This document shows, piece by piece, positions 45,667 through 58,527 of a DNA stretch of 64,000 nt. Under the pieces are notes generated by a model. The model did no database searches and was not told the DNA's origin. It was given only the letters and a program-made list of their open reading frames with translations. The position numbers were made by a program, and so were the translations under genes. The stretch comes from Megalobrama amblycephala (Eukaryota > Chordata > Actinopteri > Cypriniformes > Xenocyprididae): the NCBI RefSeq assembly GCF_018812025.1, contig NC_063054.1, positions 8,326,582 to 8,390,581 of the forward strand, read 5' to 3'. Each line of letters begins with the position of its first letter. Position 1 is the stretch's first letter.

Positions 45667-47360
45667 GTTTTGTTTTGTTTTGTGTTTTTGTTTTGTATCA
45701 GATGATGCCACTCTGATGGCATCTTCTTCTTGCAAAGAACCTCCCAATAAGACATGAAGACTGATCAACTACAGTTGTTCATTTATACAAGTTAAGATCA
45801 ACTTGTATTAAATTTATATAATTTATTAATTTATGATTTGATGCCATTTTCTATGGAAACTTTAGCAAATTCAGCAACCGGATCTTCCTTGCACGTGTCC
45901 ATAAATACAGCCAATATGATTTTTGAGAAAGCTTTTGCCATTTTAGCATACAATAAGGATTATTAGGCAATGCATGAACAGTGTTATTTGGGGCTGAGAT
46001 CCCTCTTTTGAAGCCTGTGGTACTGCTGTTACTGATTTGAAGAACTCAATGATAACCTTGACAACCGGCCAGCTCGACTAATTAAGTTCAGTTAAATTTA
46101 ATAGTCACTGTTCAGTTCTACCTTGGTCTCAGAAATGCATTACATCACAGAAAAAGAACGGAAATAGCCATTAACCTTGTGTTTTCTTCTCCGAGTTGGG
46201 TAGCAATTGTTTTCATTAAATCTCAGTAGGTGATTTTCCTCATCACAGATTGTGAAGTTGGGGGTTCAAGCTCTAATTTGGCAGATTTGTTACACATGGA
46301 GAAATTGATTCAGAAGAAGTGATTTCATTGGCATTTCTTGGTGGTTGTTGTTGCTGGAGACAATGCAGAAAGCACACTTATTTAGCTCTGTGTGTGTTGG
46401 CCCATATGCTCACATCTGTGTTTGTGTATGTTGCTAAGCTGCTACCTCCACAGGTTGCTGACTCATTAAGTCACTGCTTGCTAGTGTGACCTCATGAGAG
46501 ATTGCGGTTGCATTGCTTCTGAGTTTAAGTTGGGTTCATTCCTTATGTACAATCGTGATGAATATGTTTGATGGTTATTTTAACTCTTCTTGAAGTCCCA
46601 TCACGAAATCAGGCCGCTCTTCTCCCATTTACTGACAGCTGACAGGAATTAAATCTCTCTGTGTGGTTGAATGCGTATCAGAGTTTGTTTTTGTGTTTTA
46701 ATGGCGCTAACAGCTCATTTGAAACGGATTCTCTGCTGGAAAATGTCTGAACGCTTAGCGTAATTACATAACGCACGGTTGCATAATTATGGTCGGGAGT
46801 TTCCAAATATGAATTTCCAAGCGTGACCATTACATCGTTTATTAGACTGTCACTACGGCTTTAATCTTGGAGCTAACAGATCGTTTCTTAGATGACAGAA
46901 CAGTCAGAGTTGAGTTTTCATGTTCGTGTCTTAGAGATTTAGCATGTCAGATTGATGTTTATCCAATGGTGTTTCTGCCAAATACACATTGTTAAATACT
47001 ATTTTAAACGGTTTTCCATTCTCATTCAGTCAGTCACTCGCACCATGCGAGTAACAGAGGTTCAACACAATTTTCGATGATTGCCATCCAAGTCTGAGAT
47101 AATTCCTGTGTTTAGATTCAAAATTAAGTGAATAAAGTGTGATGGACCGGGAAATATTCGAGCTTAAAAACTTAAAAGCCCAATTACAGCTACTTTCTAG
47201 GGTCACTGGTCATGAGCGACAGTTTTGTCCTGAGTTGATTTGTTTTTGGCACTCTTGCTTTCTCGTGTTCTTGGTTCATTGATTGTTTTTGTCCAGGTTT
47301 TCAAATCACAAACCAGCTGGAACATGATAGTTTTATGTGACTATTTTTTTTTTTTTTCAG
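45667..47360. other. intron before the fourth coding exon, mostly single-copy in appearance
   Basis: No repeat ends between about 46180 and 47340. ATTA/TAAT-rich stretch at 46730-46810. No exon until 47361. Confidence 0.35.
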
Positions 47361-47444
47361 GAGCTCTCTAGTTGTGGCTGGAACAAGAAGGAGAAGCACA
47401 GTTCAGCGCCGAATGCCGTGGCCTTCACACGACGCTTCAACCAG
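47361..47444 (+). CDS. ralgps2: ralgps2 coding exon, residues 72-99
   Basis: Twenty-eight codons, phase 0. A strong pyrimidine tract (a run of T) precedes the cag acceptor; the donor is CAG|GTAAAC. The peptide starts ELSSCGWNKKEK and ends AFTRRFNQ, the RasGEF segment containing the conserved F.RRFN motif. It joins the previous exon as ..QPE|ELSS.., matching the family across the junction. It follows the longest intron in the window (21,838 bp). Confidence 0.96.
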
Positions 47445-47912
47445 GTAAACCACACTTTTTACTGTTGCCCCATTACTTTGATACTAAAAATGATAGGGAT
47501 TAACTGTAGACTTCCAGCTAAGGAGGTTGAAATCCACAAAATTGGACCTGCATATGAGCATCTGTCTTGGTGAATATGTGTAGTGATGTCAAGCCTCTGG
47601 TACTTTGGCAAGGGTCAATGGAGTTTGAGGGACATTGTGGACATACTGGTGGCAAGTTGAATAAACATGTCGACAGTTTAAATAACATTTTATTTTCTCT
47701 GACAGTGATATATGAATAAATGGTAATAAAGATTTGAAGAAACATATGTTTTTGAGAATGAATTAAAAAAGACTAGGGAAAACAAGGCAAGTGAACAGAC
47801 AATATAGATGATATAGAATCAATATAGAATCTCTGTTATTCTCTCTTCTTTTTTGATACCTCTTGTAATGTATCGAAAATCTAAATAGAAAATTACAACA
47901 AAAAAACAAGCA

Positions 47913-48178
47913 TACACTACCGTTCAAAGATTTGAGGTTGGTAAGATTGATAAATGTTTAGTAAACAACATTTAAAAGATACTGATATATTGTGAAGTAT
48001 TATTATAATTTTAAATAGCTGTTTTCTATTTGAATATATTTTAAAACAGAATTTATTCCTGTGATGGAAAAGCTGAATTTTCAGCATCATTACTCCAGTC
48101 TTCAGTGTCACATGATCCTTCAGAAATCATTCTAATATGCTGATTTGTTGCTCAAGAAACATTTCTTATTTTTTTTTT
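47913..48178. repeat. interspersed repeat (ACACTACCGTTCAAAG type)
   Basis: It begins ACTACCGTTCAAAGATTTG and includes CAGTGTCACATGATCCTTCA and TCATTCTAATATGCTGATTT. The last motif also occurs alone near 8315-8340, and a related copy lies at about 56521-56700. I recognise this as a common cyprinid repeat but not its class. Confidence 0.55.
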
Positions 48179-48219
48179 AGGTGTATGTGACTTCTTTCTG
48201 ATGAACACAATCTGAGATA

Positions 48220-50693
48220 CACTATATTGCCAAAAGTATTGGGACACCCCTCCAAATCATTGAATTCAGGTGTTCCATTTGCTTCCATGGCCACAGGTGT
48301 ATAAAATCAAGCACCTAGGCATGCAGACTGCTTCTACACACTCAGTGAATTCAAGTGTGGTACCATGATAGGTTGACACCTATGCAATAAGTCCATTCGT
48401 GAAATTTCCTCACTTCTAAATATTCCATGGTCAACTGTTAGTGGTACCATAACAAAGTGGAAGCAATTGGGAACAACAGCAACTCAGCCACAAAGTGGTA
48501 GGTCACGTAAAATCACAGAGCGGGGTCAGCGCATGCTGAGGCACACAGTGCGCAGAAGTCGCCAACTTTCTGCAGAGTCAATAGCTACAGACCTCCGAAC
48601 TTCATGTGGCCTTCAGATTAGCTCAAGAACAGTACGTAGAGAGCTTGATGGAATGGGTTTCCATAGCTGAGCAGCTGCATCCAAGCCTTACATCACGAAG
48701 TGCAATGCAAAGCGTCGGATGCAGTCGTGTAAAGCACGCCGCCACTGGACTCTAGAGCAGTGGAGACGTGTTCTCTGGAGTGACGAATCACACTTCTCTG
48801 TCTGACAATCCGATGGATGAGTCTGGGTTTGGCGGTTGCCAGGAGAACGGTACTTGCCCGACTGCATTGTGACAAGTGTAAAGTTTGGTGGAGGGGGATT
48901 ATGGTGTGGGGTTGTTTTTCAGGGGTTGGGCTTGGGCCCTTAGTTCCAGTGAAAGGAACTCTTAATGCTTCAGCATACCAAGACATTTTGGACAATTTCA
49001 TGCTCCCAACTTTGTGGGAACAGTTTGGGGATGGCCCCTTCCTGTTCCAACATGACTGCGCACCAGTGCACAAAGCAAGGTCCATAAAAACATGGATGAG
49101 CGAGTTTGGAGTGGAGGAACTTGACTGGCCTGCACAAGTCCTGACCTCAACCCCATAGAACACCTTTAAGATGAATTAGAGCAGAGACTGCAAACCAGGC
49201 CTTTTCGTCCAACATCAAAAATTCCCATAAACACACTCCTAAACCTTGTGGAAAGCCCTCCCAGAAGAGTTAAGGCTGTTATAGCTGCAAAGGGTCATCT
49301 CCAAATTAAACCGTACAGATTAAGAATGGGATGTCATAATGCAAAATTTACTTTTGCATGGTGTTTGGACATACCGTAAATGTGTGTTGGCAGTGTGTGT
49401 ACACAACCACCCTATAGTGATAAAAATCCACCCACTCCTTTTTTTTTAATCCCCATAAATCATAAGCAGTGTCTCAGAACAAGCCGTTTTCAGATCCCTG
49501 GCAGTGTGAGGTCACAAAAGCCACAGGCCCCACCCACAGTGTTGTTTGACACTTAAGTTTCGCTGTGAGTGAGTTCACAGCGAGTCCGCCATTGCTGCAC
49601 TGACGAGAATGTCTCCCAAGCGTTTTAGGTAATCTGTAGCTGGATGGATTAATCCACATAGCTCTCTTCATTTACTACCTAAATCTGAGCTGCAGAAAAC
49701 GAGGTGGATTAACTTGGTTTCCCAGGAAAATGCTCCCTCAGTTCTGTCGAAATTAATTTATGTCTGCGCGAATCATTTCACACCGGACTGCTTAGTGAAC
49801 GAATATCAATACAAAGAGACAATACAAAACAGAGACTGCTAAATTGTGCTACTCAAGGATATACAAGTAAAAACTGTTCGTGATCCAGCTTAAAGTCTCC
49901 AGAATGATACTGGATACGGCAGTAATGAAGGTGAGGGCACTTTATTACAGTTCATCTGAGTTTATTTACGGGTATAACGTTTATTAAGCACCACCCGAAA
50001 GGCATAAGGTCTTTATATATTTGTTTACTGTTAGTTGTAATGCGTGTTTCTGTGTAATTCGCAATGTAGGTTGGTGATAATACAAGGATAAGAGAGAGAG
50101 TTTATGGATAATATTTTAATGCACACTTGCAGTGTTTTATTAAGCTCTTACAGTGATTTGCTTGAGTGAAAACGGACGATTCATCTTTTGTGTGAAGTAC
50201 AATAAACGTCATAAAACTCATCTGTATAGTTTTGGCCATCATTCGGACAGTACAACAGGCTTGTACTAATATAGTGGATTAAAAACAAGAAGGCAATATA
50301 AGTTATAACCGTAATTGAACTAAACTATACCTGTTCTATCTCCATGCAGCATATATATTCGCAGTTTCTGACATTATTGTGCGTCCTCCTGACTGAATCC
50401 TGTCACCGGAGAATCAGCTCGTGAAGCTCCGCCCTCTTAGGCTGAGCGCAGCAGCTCATTTGCATTTAAAGGGACCACACTGAAACGGTGTGTTTTTGCT
50501 CAACCACTAAAAGTGGCAATTTTAACATGTTATAAAAAATTATCTGTGGGGTATTTTGAGCTAAAACTTCACATACACACTCTGGGAACATCAGAGACTA
50601 ATTTTACATCTTGTTAAATAGGGCATAATAGGTCCCCTTTAAAGTTCATGTGCACGTAAAGGCTGGCGTCCCAAAACTTTTGGCAATATAGTG
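48220..50693 (+). mobile_element. Tc1/mariner element with broken DD34E transposase and an insertion
   Basis: The ends CACTATATTGCCAAAAGTAT and CTTTTGGCAATATAGTG are inverse and flanked by TA (48218-48219 and 50694-50695). Without the insertion (about 49331 to 50641) the element would be about 1.2 kb, normal for Tc1. The insertion is bounded on the right by GGTCCCCTTTAA and is a different non-coding repeat. Confidence 0.85.
48352..49330 (+). pseudogene. Tc1-like transposase pseudogene
   Basis: The order of parts is right: a paired-like helix-turn-helix region (48400-48670, GRSRKITERG..), WSDESHF with the first Asp at 48782-48784, FQHDCAPVH with the second Asp at 49054-49056, then [10 protein letters not shown] with Glu at 49158-49160. 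Allowing for a 1-base deletion, Asp to Glu spacing is 34 residues (DD34E). Stop codons at about 48667 and 48803 and the frameshift near 49137 inactivate it. Confidence 0.8.
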
Positions 50694-50712
50694 TATATTA
50701 ACAAATAACCTG

Positions 50713-51186
50713 TTGCGTCCAAGCTTTATAATGGCAGTGAACGGGACCAACAAGTATGGAGCTCAAGAAAGTGCCTCCGTCCATCCATCCATCCATCCAT
50801 CCATCCATCCATCCAAACAATGCATCATTTCTGAAGCGAAGTAATGCGTTTTTGTAAGAAAAATATCCATATTTAACAAGTTATAAAGTAAAATATGTAG
50901 CTTCCGCCAGATCGCCTTCCGTATTCAACTTACGAAAAAAGTGTAAATGGCGTTGTGTCAGTTATGCTTTTTCGTAAGTTGAATACAGAATGTGGTATGG
51001 CAGAAGCTAGATATGTTACTTTATAACTTGTTAAATCGGGATATTTTTCTTACACAAACGCATCAGAAGGTCTTTATTAACCCCCCCGGAGCCTTGTGGA
51101 GTACGTTTATGATGGATGGATGCACTTTCTTGAGTTTCATACTTGTTGGTCCGGTTCACTGCCATTATAAAGCTTGGACGCATCAG
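50713..51186. mobile_element. foldback repeat with (CCAT)n in one arm
   Basis: GCGTCCAAGCTTTATAATGG at 50714 is inverted near 51163-51182, and the arms of ~235 bp pair up to a centre near 50945. The left arm carries an expanded (ATCC)n at 50780-50814, while the right arm has only two or three units. Angel-like sequence continues to about 51250. Confidence 0.65.
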
Positions 51187-51249
51187 GATATATATTCATA
51201 TAACTTTGATTGTGTTCATCAGAAAGAAGAAAGTCATATACACCTAGGA

Positions 51250-52574
51250 TGGCTTGAGGATGAGTAAAGTGAACTAACTACATATGTTTTTGTATATATA
51301 TAATAATGTTAAAATAATGTAAAACTCATTACTGTCATTACTCCTTGCTGAATAAAAGTATACACTTTTTATTTTATTTTTTCCTTACTGTTCCTTACTG
51401 TAACTACACTTTTTCCAACCAAAATGATACTCAAATAGCTCTTTGGTCAGCAGGTTTACTAAAGCAGGAAACATGTTTATTGCTTCTGTGGCCACAGGCA
51501 TTTGAGAGTTGGCTTGTTTTAAATAAAATGAGTGTAAATATTTCAAAAGGAAAATAAGGTTTCCAAATGTTTTATGTGTTATAATTCAAAGAGATGGCAT
51601 CAAAGTGCAGAAAAGGGGTGGTCCAGGTAAGTGTTCAGGTCACGAGGGGTGGAGGCCTCTGTATTGGCTCAACTTCCCAAGCTGGCATGCTTGTAATGCA
51701 CTGGCTGAGCATTAGCGCCTGTGTTTGCGAATGAATATGTTTCTGGCCTAAATAACTTGACTTTATTGCCTTGGATTGGCTAGGATGGAAAATTACATCA
51801 CCGTCAAGGTTCTTGTTAACAGAATTTGGACTCTATGCTAACACAACACACTGTGCATAAATGCAATTGTATGTCACAGTCACTTTCAGGTGAATAAGAC
51901 AAGTGGGAAACTGGACTTGCACTGACATTCTGGCTCTAATGTGAGGAGGTAATGGGAATGTTTAAATAGGTTATCACTGCCTTGAGGTCTGAGCAGAGAT
52001 GTTGGATACACACCGGGGTTGGGAAACACTGATTTGATCCATTTGGCCTTTGAAGAAATATGTGGCCCCCTCTGAGTGCGTACAAGTTTCTGTGTGCAAT
52101 CATTGCTTCATTATTGGCAGAAGCTGATAGTGTGTAACCAGAAGGGAATTATCTTCGAATAAAGTTTATAAGCAAAGCAGAAGTTGTTTTTCACGCCTCA
52201 AAATCTTCACTTTAAGACTTAAACGCACCTTCATAGACACAGACTCTCTTGCATGAAAATATGGCCAGCACTCTGTAAATAATATGAGAATATCAGTGAG
52301 GAATTTGTGTTCTGTGGAAACTTTTCTCAATATACATCCTCAAAACGGCTTAAACGGCTGTTCAGGAACCCACACATACTCGCCTGCCAACACAAATGTA
52401 CTTTCTGAAGGATGATGCCTGGAAAGGCGAGAACAAAAAGTTCTAAACAGACCTGGAACATTAGTTAGAACCTAAAGTCACCTAACAGCAAACTGTGTGC
52501 GTTTTATATGTGAGATTATATTTTATATGCATGTCTGTGTTTCAGTACTAAAGGGGTGTGTGGTTTTTGTAACG
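51250..52574. other. intron, non-repetitive appearance
   Basis: No transposon ends recognised between about 51590 and 52560; no exon found. Confidence 0.35.
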
Positions 52575-52888
52575 CCAGCAGTTTTGTTATCTTTCAGTAG
52601 TAAGCTGATCATCTGTAGATTTTGTAAATATTTACTAGTTAGCTAATCCGCAGTAGTTTTGTCATCACTTAATAGTTAGCTAATTGTCAGTACTTAGTGA
52701 TCATTTAGTAGTGTTTTATTAGTATTTAATTTAATAATTAACTAATCAGTAGTTTTTATCACCATTTACTAGTTAGCTTATCATCAGTATTTTAGTGATC
52801 TTTCAGTAGTTAGCCAATTATCAGTAGTTAATAATCTTTTAAGAGTTAGCTGATTAGCAGTAGTCATTTAATAGTTGACTAAAGTTAA
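52575..52888. repeat. degenerate minisatellite, left part
   Basis: About eight imperfect units of roughly 35-40 bp built on TTAGTAGTTAGCTAAT and ATCAGTAGTTTTGTAATC. The same units resume at 55859-55945, so the array was split by the AGGTGCCC copy F complex. Confidence 0.75.
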
Positions 52889-53028
52889 AGGTGCCCTAGA
52901 ACCCTATTTCACAAGATGTAATGTAAGTCTAAGGTGTCCCCAGAATGTGTCAGTGAAGTTTCAGCTCAAAATACCTCATAGATTTTTTTTTTATTATACC
53001 ATGTTTTAACTGCCTATTTCGGGGTGTA

Positions 53029-54586
53029 CAGGTGCTGGTCATATAATTAGAATATCGTGAAAAAGTTCATTTTTTTATTGTAAATTATTTAAAAAAATGA
53101 AACTTTCATATATTCTAGATTCCCTACATGTAAAGTAAAACATTTCAAAAGTTTTTTTTTTTTTTTTTTTTTTTAATTTGTTGATTAGAGCGTACAGCTC
53201 ATGAATGTCCAAAATCCAGTATTTCAAAATATTAGAATATTTACATTTGAGTTTCATTAAATGACCATCCCTACAGTATAAATTCCGGGTATCTCTTGTT
53301 CTTTGAAACCACACTAATGGGGAAGACTGCTGACTTGGCAATGGTCCAGGAGACAATCATTGACACCCTCCACAAAGAGAGTAAGTCACAGAAGGTCATT
53401 TCTGAATGGGGTGGCTGTTTACAGAGTGAAATATCAAAGCATATTAAATGCAAAGTTGACTGGAAGGAAGAAATTAGGTAGGCAAAGGTGCACAAGCAAC
53501 AGGGATGACCGCAAGCTTGAGAATACTGTCAAGTAAAGCCGATTCAAACACTTGGGAGAGCTTCACAATGAGTAGAATGAAGCCGGAGTCAGCGCATCAA
53601 GAGTCACCACACTCAGACATCTTCAGGAAAAGGACTACCAAGCCACTTCTGAAACAGAAACAACGTCAGATGCATCTTACCTGGGCTAAGGAGAAAAAGA
53701 ACTGGACAGTGAACAGTGGTCAAAAGTCCTCTTTTCAGATAAAAGTAAATTTTGCATTTCATGTTGAAATCATGGTCCCAGAGTCTGAAGGAAGACTGGA
53801 GAGGCACAGAATCCAAGCTGCTTGAAATCTAGTGTGAAGTTTCTGAAGTTAGTAATGATTTGGGGGGGGCAGTGACGTCTGCTGGTGTTGGTCCATTGTG
53901 TTTTATCAAGTGCAAAGTCAATGCAGCCATCTTCCAGGAGATTTTGGAGCACTTTATGCTTCCATCTGCTGACAAGCTTTATGGAGATGCTGATTTCCTT
54001 TTCCAGCAGGACTTTAGCACCTGCCCACAGTGCAAAAACCACTGCCAAGTGGTTTGCTGACCATGATGTTACTGTGCTTTATTGGCCAGCCAACACGCCT
54101 GACCCCTGAATCTATGGGATATTTTCAAGAGAAAGATGAGAAACAGTCGATCCACAATATATAGAGGATCTGAAGGCTCAATAGTGCCTCAGCAGTGCCA
54201 CAGGCTGATCACTCCCATGCCACACTTCACTGATGCTGTAATTTGTGCTAGGAGCAAGTCATTTGCTGTAATATGTGCTGCCGACCAAGTATTGAGTGTA
54301 CAAATGAACATACTTTAAAGAACTTGAACTTTTCTATTTTGCAAATCCATTTTTTGATTGATCTTAGGAAATATTCTAATATTTTGAGATACTGGATTTT
54401 GGACTTTCATGAGCTGTAAGCTCTAATAGTCAAAATTAAAAAAAAAAAAAAAAAAAAAAAAACCTTTTGAAATGTTTTACTTTACATGTAGGGAATCTAG
54501 AATATACGAAAGTTTCATTTTTAAAAATAATTTACAATAAAAAAATGAACTTTTTGATGATATTCTAATTATATGACCAGCACCTG
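53029..54586 (+). mobile_element. Tc1/mariner element with ~150-bp inverted repeats, nested in copy F
   Basis: CAGGTGCTGGTCATATAATT is inverted at the right end, flanked by TA on both sides (53027-53028 and 54587-54588). The arms extend well over 100 bp and include the T run at about 53151-53174 and the matching A run at 54438-54462. Confidence 0.87.
53290..54300 (+). pseudogene. Tc1-like transposase pseudogene
   Basis: Fragments in different frames: an N-terminal stretch from about 53320, FSDKSKF (second-position Glu changed to Lys) near 53733, then GAVTSAGVGPLCFIK at about 53865, FLFQQDFSTCP near 53997 and YWPANTPDP near 54080. The order matches Tc1 transposases. Several frameshifts and stops make it inactive. 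Confidence 0.72.
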
Positions 54587-55421
54587 TAATTAAAAATGCG
54601 GCAATTCTATGCATGTACACCTTTAAATGCTCGTGTTCCCAGCCCCCAAGCTCGCAACTCTATAATGCATTACATAAACAATAGAATAAGTTCACACAGC
54701 TAATATAACTCTCAAAATGGATCTTTACAAGTGTTTGTGATGCAGCATATCAGATCACATAATTATGGTATTTATTTTGCGGATGTTTACATTTGATTCT
54801 GAATGAGTTTGATAGTAGCCTATGCTGCGGCTAACAGGGCTAATGCTACACTGTTCGAGAGATTTATAAAAAATGAAGATGCGTTTATGAATTATACAGA
54901 CTGCAAGCTTTTAATAATGAAAATAACGTCATGGCTCTGGTCTCCGTGAATACAGTAAGAAACGATGGTAACTCTAACCACATTTAACTGTACATTAGCA
55001 ACATGCTAACAAAACATTTAGAAAGACAATTTATAAATATCACTAAATATATCATGATATCATGGATCATGAACAGTTATTATAGATCCATCTGCCATTT
55101 TCGCTATTGTCCTTGCTTGCTTTACAATAGCCTACCTGCATAACTTCTGATGATTCGGCTGTGCAGCTCCTGACGTTAATACTGGCTTGTCTAATGCCTT
55201 GAACATGGGCTGACTTATGCAAAATTTGGGGGCGTACATATTAATGATCCCAACTGTTGCGTCACAGCCGGTGTTATGTTGAGATTTGCCTGTTTTTCTG
55301 TGGTCTTTTGCACAAACAAGATTTACATAAGAAGGTGGAAACAATGGTGTTTGAGGCTCATGGTCATTTCCATGTACAGAACTCTTATTATTCAACTATG
55401 CCAAGGTAAATTCAATTTTAA

Positions 55422-55840
55422 AGCAGAACTAAGTAACTTTTTTAACCTTCATAAATAGTTTTCTAAGTCCTTACGATGGTTAATTGACTTGTAGTGGTGT
55501 GTTTGAGGCGAACACTAACCCCCTCTGGCATGTCTACGCCAAAAAACAGAACTTGCAAGTTGAGCTTCGCCGACCCGACACAATCTCGCCTCATGTTCAC
55601 GTTCACGCGAGAGTTACAAAATGCTTTACGGTCAAAAACAATGTATATATTATGACTTTATAAGACAATTTCGAAAATTACCCACCTCCTTTGAGATTTC
55701 TTGTACTGTATTTGCAAAACTACTGCGCTGGTGAGCGTTGTAGTCGTTGTAGTCCAGAGATGCGCTTGGAGTATTTACAACAGTGTGATTCACTGAAGGA
55801 ACCTGTAGGGGGAGCTTCGCAAATCTTACTGAGTTCTGCT
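55422..55840. mobile_element. TTAA-flanked MITE (AGCAGAACT ends), nested in copy F
   Basis: AGCAGAACTAAGTAA pairs with TTACTGAGTTCTGCT, with TTAA outside both (55418-55421 and 55841-55844). 419 bp, non-coding. It inserted into the end region of another TTAA-flanked element. Confidence 0.78.
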
Positions 55841-55858
55841 TTAAATTCTAGGGCACCT

Positions 55859-55945
55859 TTAACTAATAATTATTAGTAGATTTGTAATCTTTTAGTAGTT
55901 AGCTGAATATCAGTAGTTTGTAATCTTTTTAGTTTTATCATTCAC
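55859..55945. repeat. degenerate minisatellite, right part
   Basis: Two to three units (TTTTAGTAGTTAGCTGAATA, TCAGTAGTTTGTAATC) continue the array of 52575-52888. Confidence 0.7.
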
Positions 55946-55950
55946 TTTAA

Positions 55951-57520
55951 CCCTCTGGGGTCTGAGGGTTTTTGTGACCCTGGAGAATTTTAAAATAATG
56001 CTGTGATTCACACCTGAGGAGACAAAGATCCGCATAATGAGCCGCATAATCAGCCTTTCAGTCAGTTATGTGTGAGGAGACTAAGAACAGGACAAAGTCG
56101 TTTATTTTGTAGTTTATTTATAGAATATAGTTAACAATATAAATGAGAGTCAAAGGCCCATTTTGGATACACAGTTTTACCTGGAAATAAATCCTGTTCA
56201 GAGATATAAGTGAACATCACTTGTTTCTATGCACAAGAGAAAGAAAAAAAACTTTCCTGCTTCCAGTCAGTGATCTCACTATCATATTCATGCATTTCCA
56301 TTCTGGGCCAATATCTGGTCTCTGTGATTCTCAAATCTTTGAGATAAAAGAAAAAAAACTGTGAGCATACTGATAACAGGATCTTATCAACTATTGTAAC
56401 ATTAATATAATGTCCACTCTTAACAAAAAACATGATTTTTGTGATCTCATGCATGCACATATTATTGCACATCATGTGAAGAAGGTTTTGTATAGGCCTA
56501 TTATATTTTAAATTATATAAAGTACCGGTCAAAAGATTTTACACATTACTATTTTTTATGTTTTTGAAAGAAAATACAGAAAAAAAACAGCAATATTGTG
56601 AAATATATTTTGCTATTACAGTTTAAAATAATTTTCTGTTTTAATATACTTTAAAATATAAGTTATTTCTGTGATGCAAAGCTGAATCTTCATCATTCAT
56701 TGCGAACAAAAGCTTCATTGATGTGGCACTTCACATAGTGGCTATATTACAGTAAACCCTTCATAATCTGTCCAAAACAGGCCAAAGGAATCTTGTCTAA
56801 ACAAAGACTGTGTAGTAGTCTAAACAAAACCACCCTTCTGCACCATTTATTCACACAGAGACACAGAACATGCAGGATTCATATTCAAACAGTCTTTTTG
56901 CTGTTTAATATTCACAGACACTAGTCTATATCATGATTAGAATAAAAAACTTAAGAATAAAAAAACATTCACAATCATCGGCTTGATCGAGTTGATCCTT
57001 GAAATTAAATTGAAATCAGTCCTCTGAGGTAAATCCTTTTAGAGTTATCTCTCACTGCATCTCAAAACGGTGAAAAGTACATGAATCTAACTAAGCTTGA
57101 TGCGGGTGTTGACTGCATGGATCGCCTCAGAAATTGTGTTTGAATGCATGCTCTGCTTGGGCGTTGTCGCATTAGCAAATAATGAGGTGATTAATGAACG
57201 ACTGACATCCCTCTCTTTTCAAACAGATTACATAAACAAAGAATATTTGTTTACATTATTTAAAAGCTGACATTTCAATGTTTCTTTAGATATGTCTCAT
57301 GTTTGTGTGATAAGTATTATCTAAGTTACAGTTCATTTTCTGAGGAGTATCAGAATGGATTTTATTCAGAGAGACGACAGATCGTGCATCATGATAGTTT
57401 CTTTATTTTGCAAAAAGCACAACATTTTGTTTTTACTGTGAGTGTATAAAAATAAAAGAAGACATTTCACAGATTTGAATGATATATAACTATTATTTGT
57501 ATGTCCAAAATTGACTGAGA
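55951..57520. repeat. probable element beginning CCCTCTGGGGTCTGAGGG, right end not found
   Basis: TTAA (55947-55950) is followed by CCCTCTGGGGTCTGAGGG, a terminus I recognise from cyprinid repeats. A second repeat of the 47913 type lies at about 56521-56700. No matching inverse terminus was seen before 58000, so the right limit is a guess. Confidence 0.4.
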
Positions 57521-58527
57521 GTTAACCAAAGTTATTGACGGTATCTCTGGTTCAGTTGTACTGTATAATTCACTGTTATTGTGTAAAATGAAATGTTAAT
57601 TTTTATGTGAATATAAACACTGGAAAGTGCTCTCACCATAAATATACCTCATTTTCTTTTTTTTCTCTCCGGCTAGACCCCTATGCACCCCACTTCAAAG
57701 ACTCACACACAAACAATTTTAGCCAATGAATTGGTCTGTCATGCACAAATATGGAGTGCATTTATATATGTCTTCAGTGTAGGAAATAAAAGAAGCAAAC
57801 TCGGGTATAAAAACACGTGCACACACAGACAGACCCTACAGATTACCCACTAACAGATGTTAAAAATTAGCCACATATGGATATCTTTTACCAGGGATAT
57901 TTGCATAAGGTCTGTTGGCCAGTAGTCTTTCTACTTCTGTTTTTTCTTTTCCTTTCTTGTTTTGGTCATGTTTTTCTTAACTTGAAATGAGAGGTGTGCA
58001 GAGATGAAGTGGAGACCAGATTTACATGTCTAGAAGCTCAAAGTCAGGCTAAAAATCGATTTCCTGCTTGTGTTTTATGCAGGTGCAGGTGTGTTTAATA
58101 GAGCTGCTGGTGTGTGAATGAGACCGAGTTTTTGCGCTGTACTTGTAGCTTTGAGTATAAATGTCTGCAGTACCATGCTGCCTTTTCTCTTCATTAGTCA
58201 TTAGAATTAAATCCTTTCAACTGGTTTGAGGCATTCCGGCTTTATCCAGAGGCACTGCGATCCAATCTCGCAACAACAAACAGGGGAACACACAGCAGGG
58301 GAGATGGTGAAACAATGACTTCACTGTGTGTGCGTCCCAGTATCAGACATGTGGGAAGGAATGGAGAAGGGGGGATTGTGGGAAGGAAAAGCCTGGAAAA
58401 TCAACAGGAGAAATGGAAATGGGGGGCTGAGGTTGGCAGGGGTTGGAGGAGGTCGAGCAGGGTAGAGTTGAAGAGTGATGTTCCAACAATCCATTTCTGC
58501 AGTTACATAACGTCTGAACCTTAAAAT
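57521..58527. other. intron, nothing recognised
   Basis: Ordinary intron sequence with G-rich patches around 58360-58460. No exon or repeat end supported. Confidence 0.35.

Larger units (their letters stand above)
52889..55858 (-). mobile_element. AGGTGCCC-family element, copy F, carrying two insertions
   Basis: Minus-strand copy between TTAA 52885-52888 and TTAA 55859-55862. Two later elements sit in it: a Tc1 at 53029-54586 and a TTAA MITE at 55422-55840. Removing them leaves about 990 bp, the normal family length. Confidence 0.83.

Noticed and set aside
52575..52888. CRISPR-like repeat array
   Set aside because: Units are contiguous and imperfect with no unique spacers, so it is a minisatellite in a vertebrate genome.
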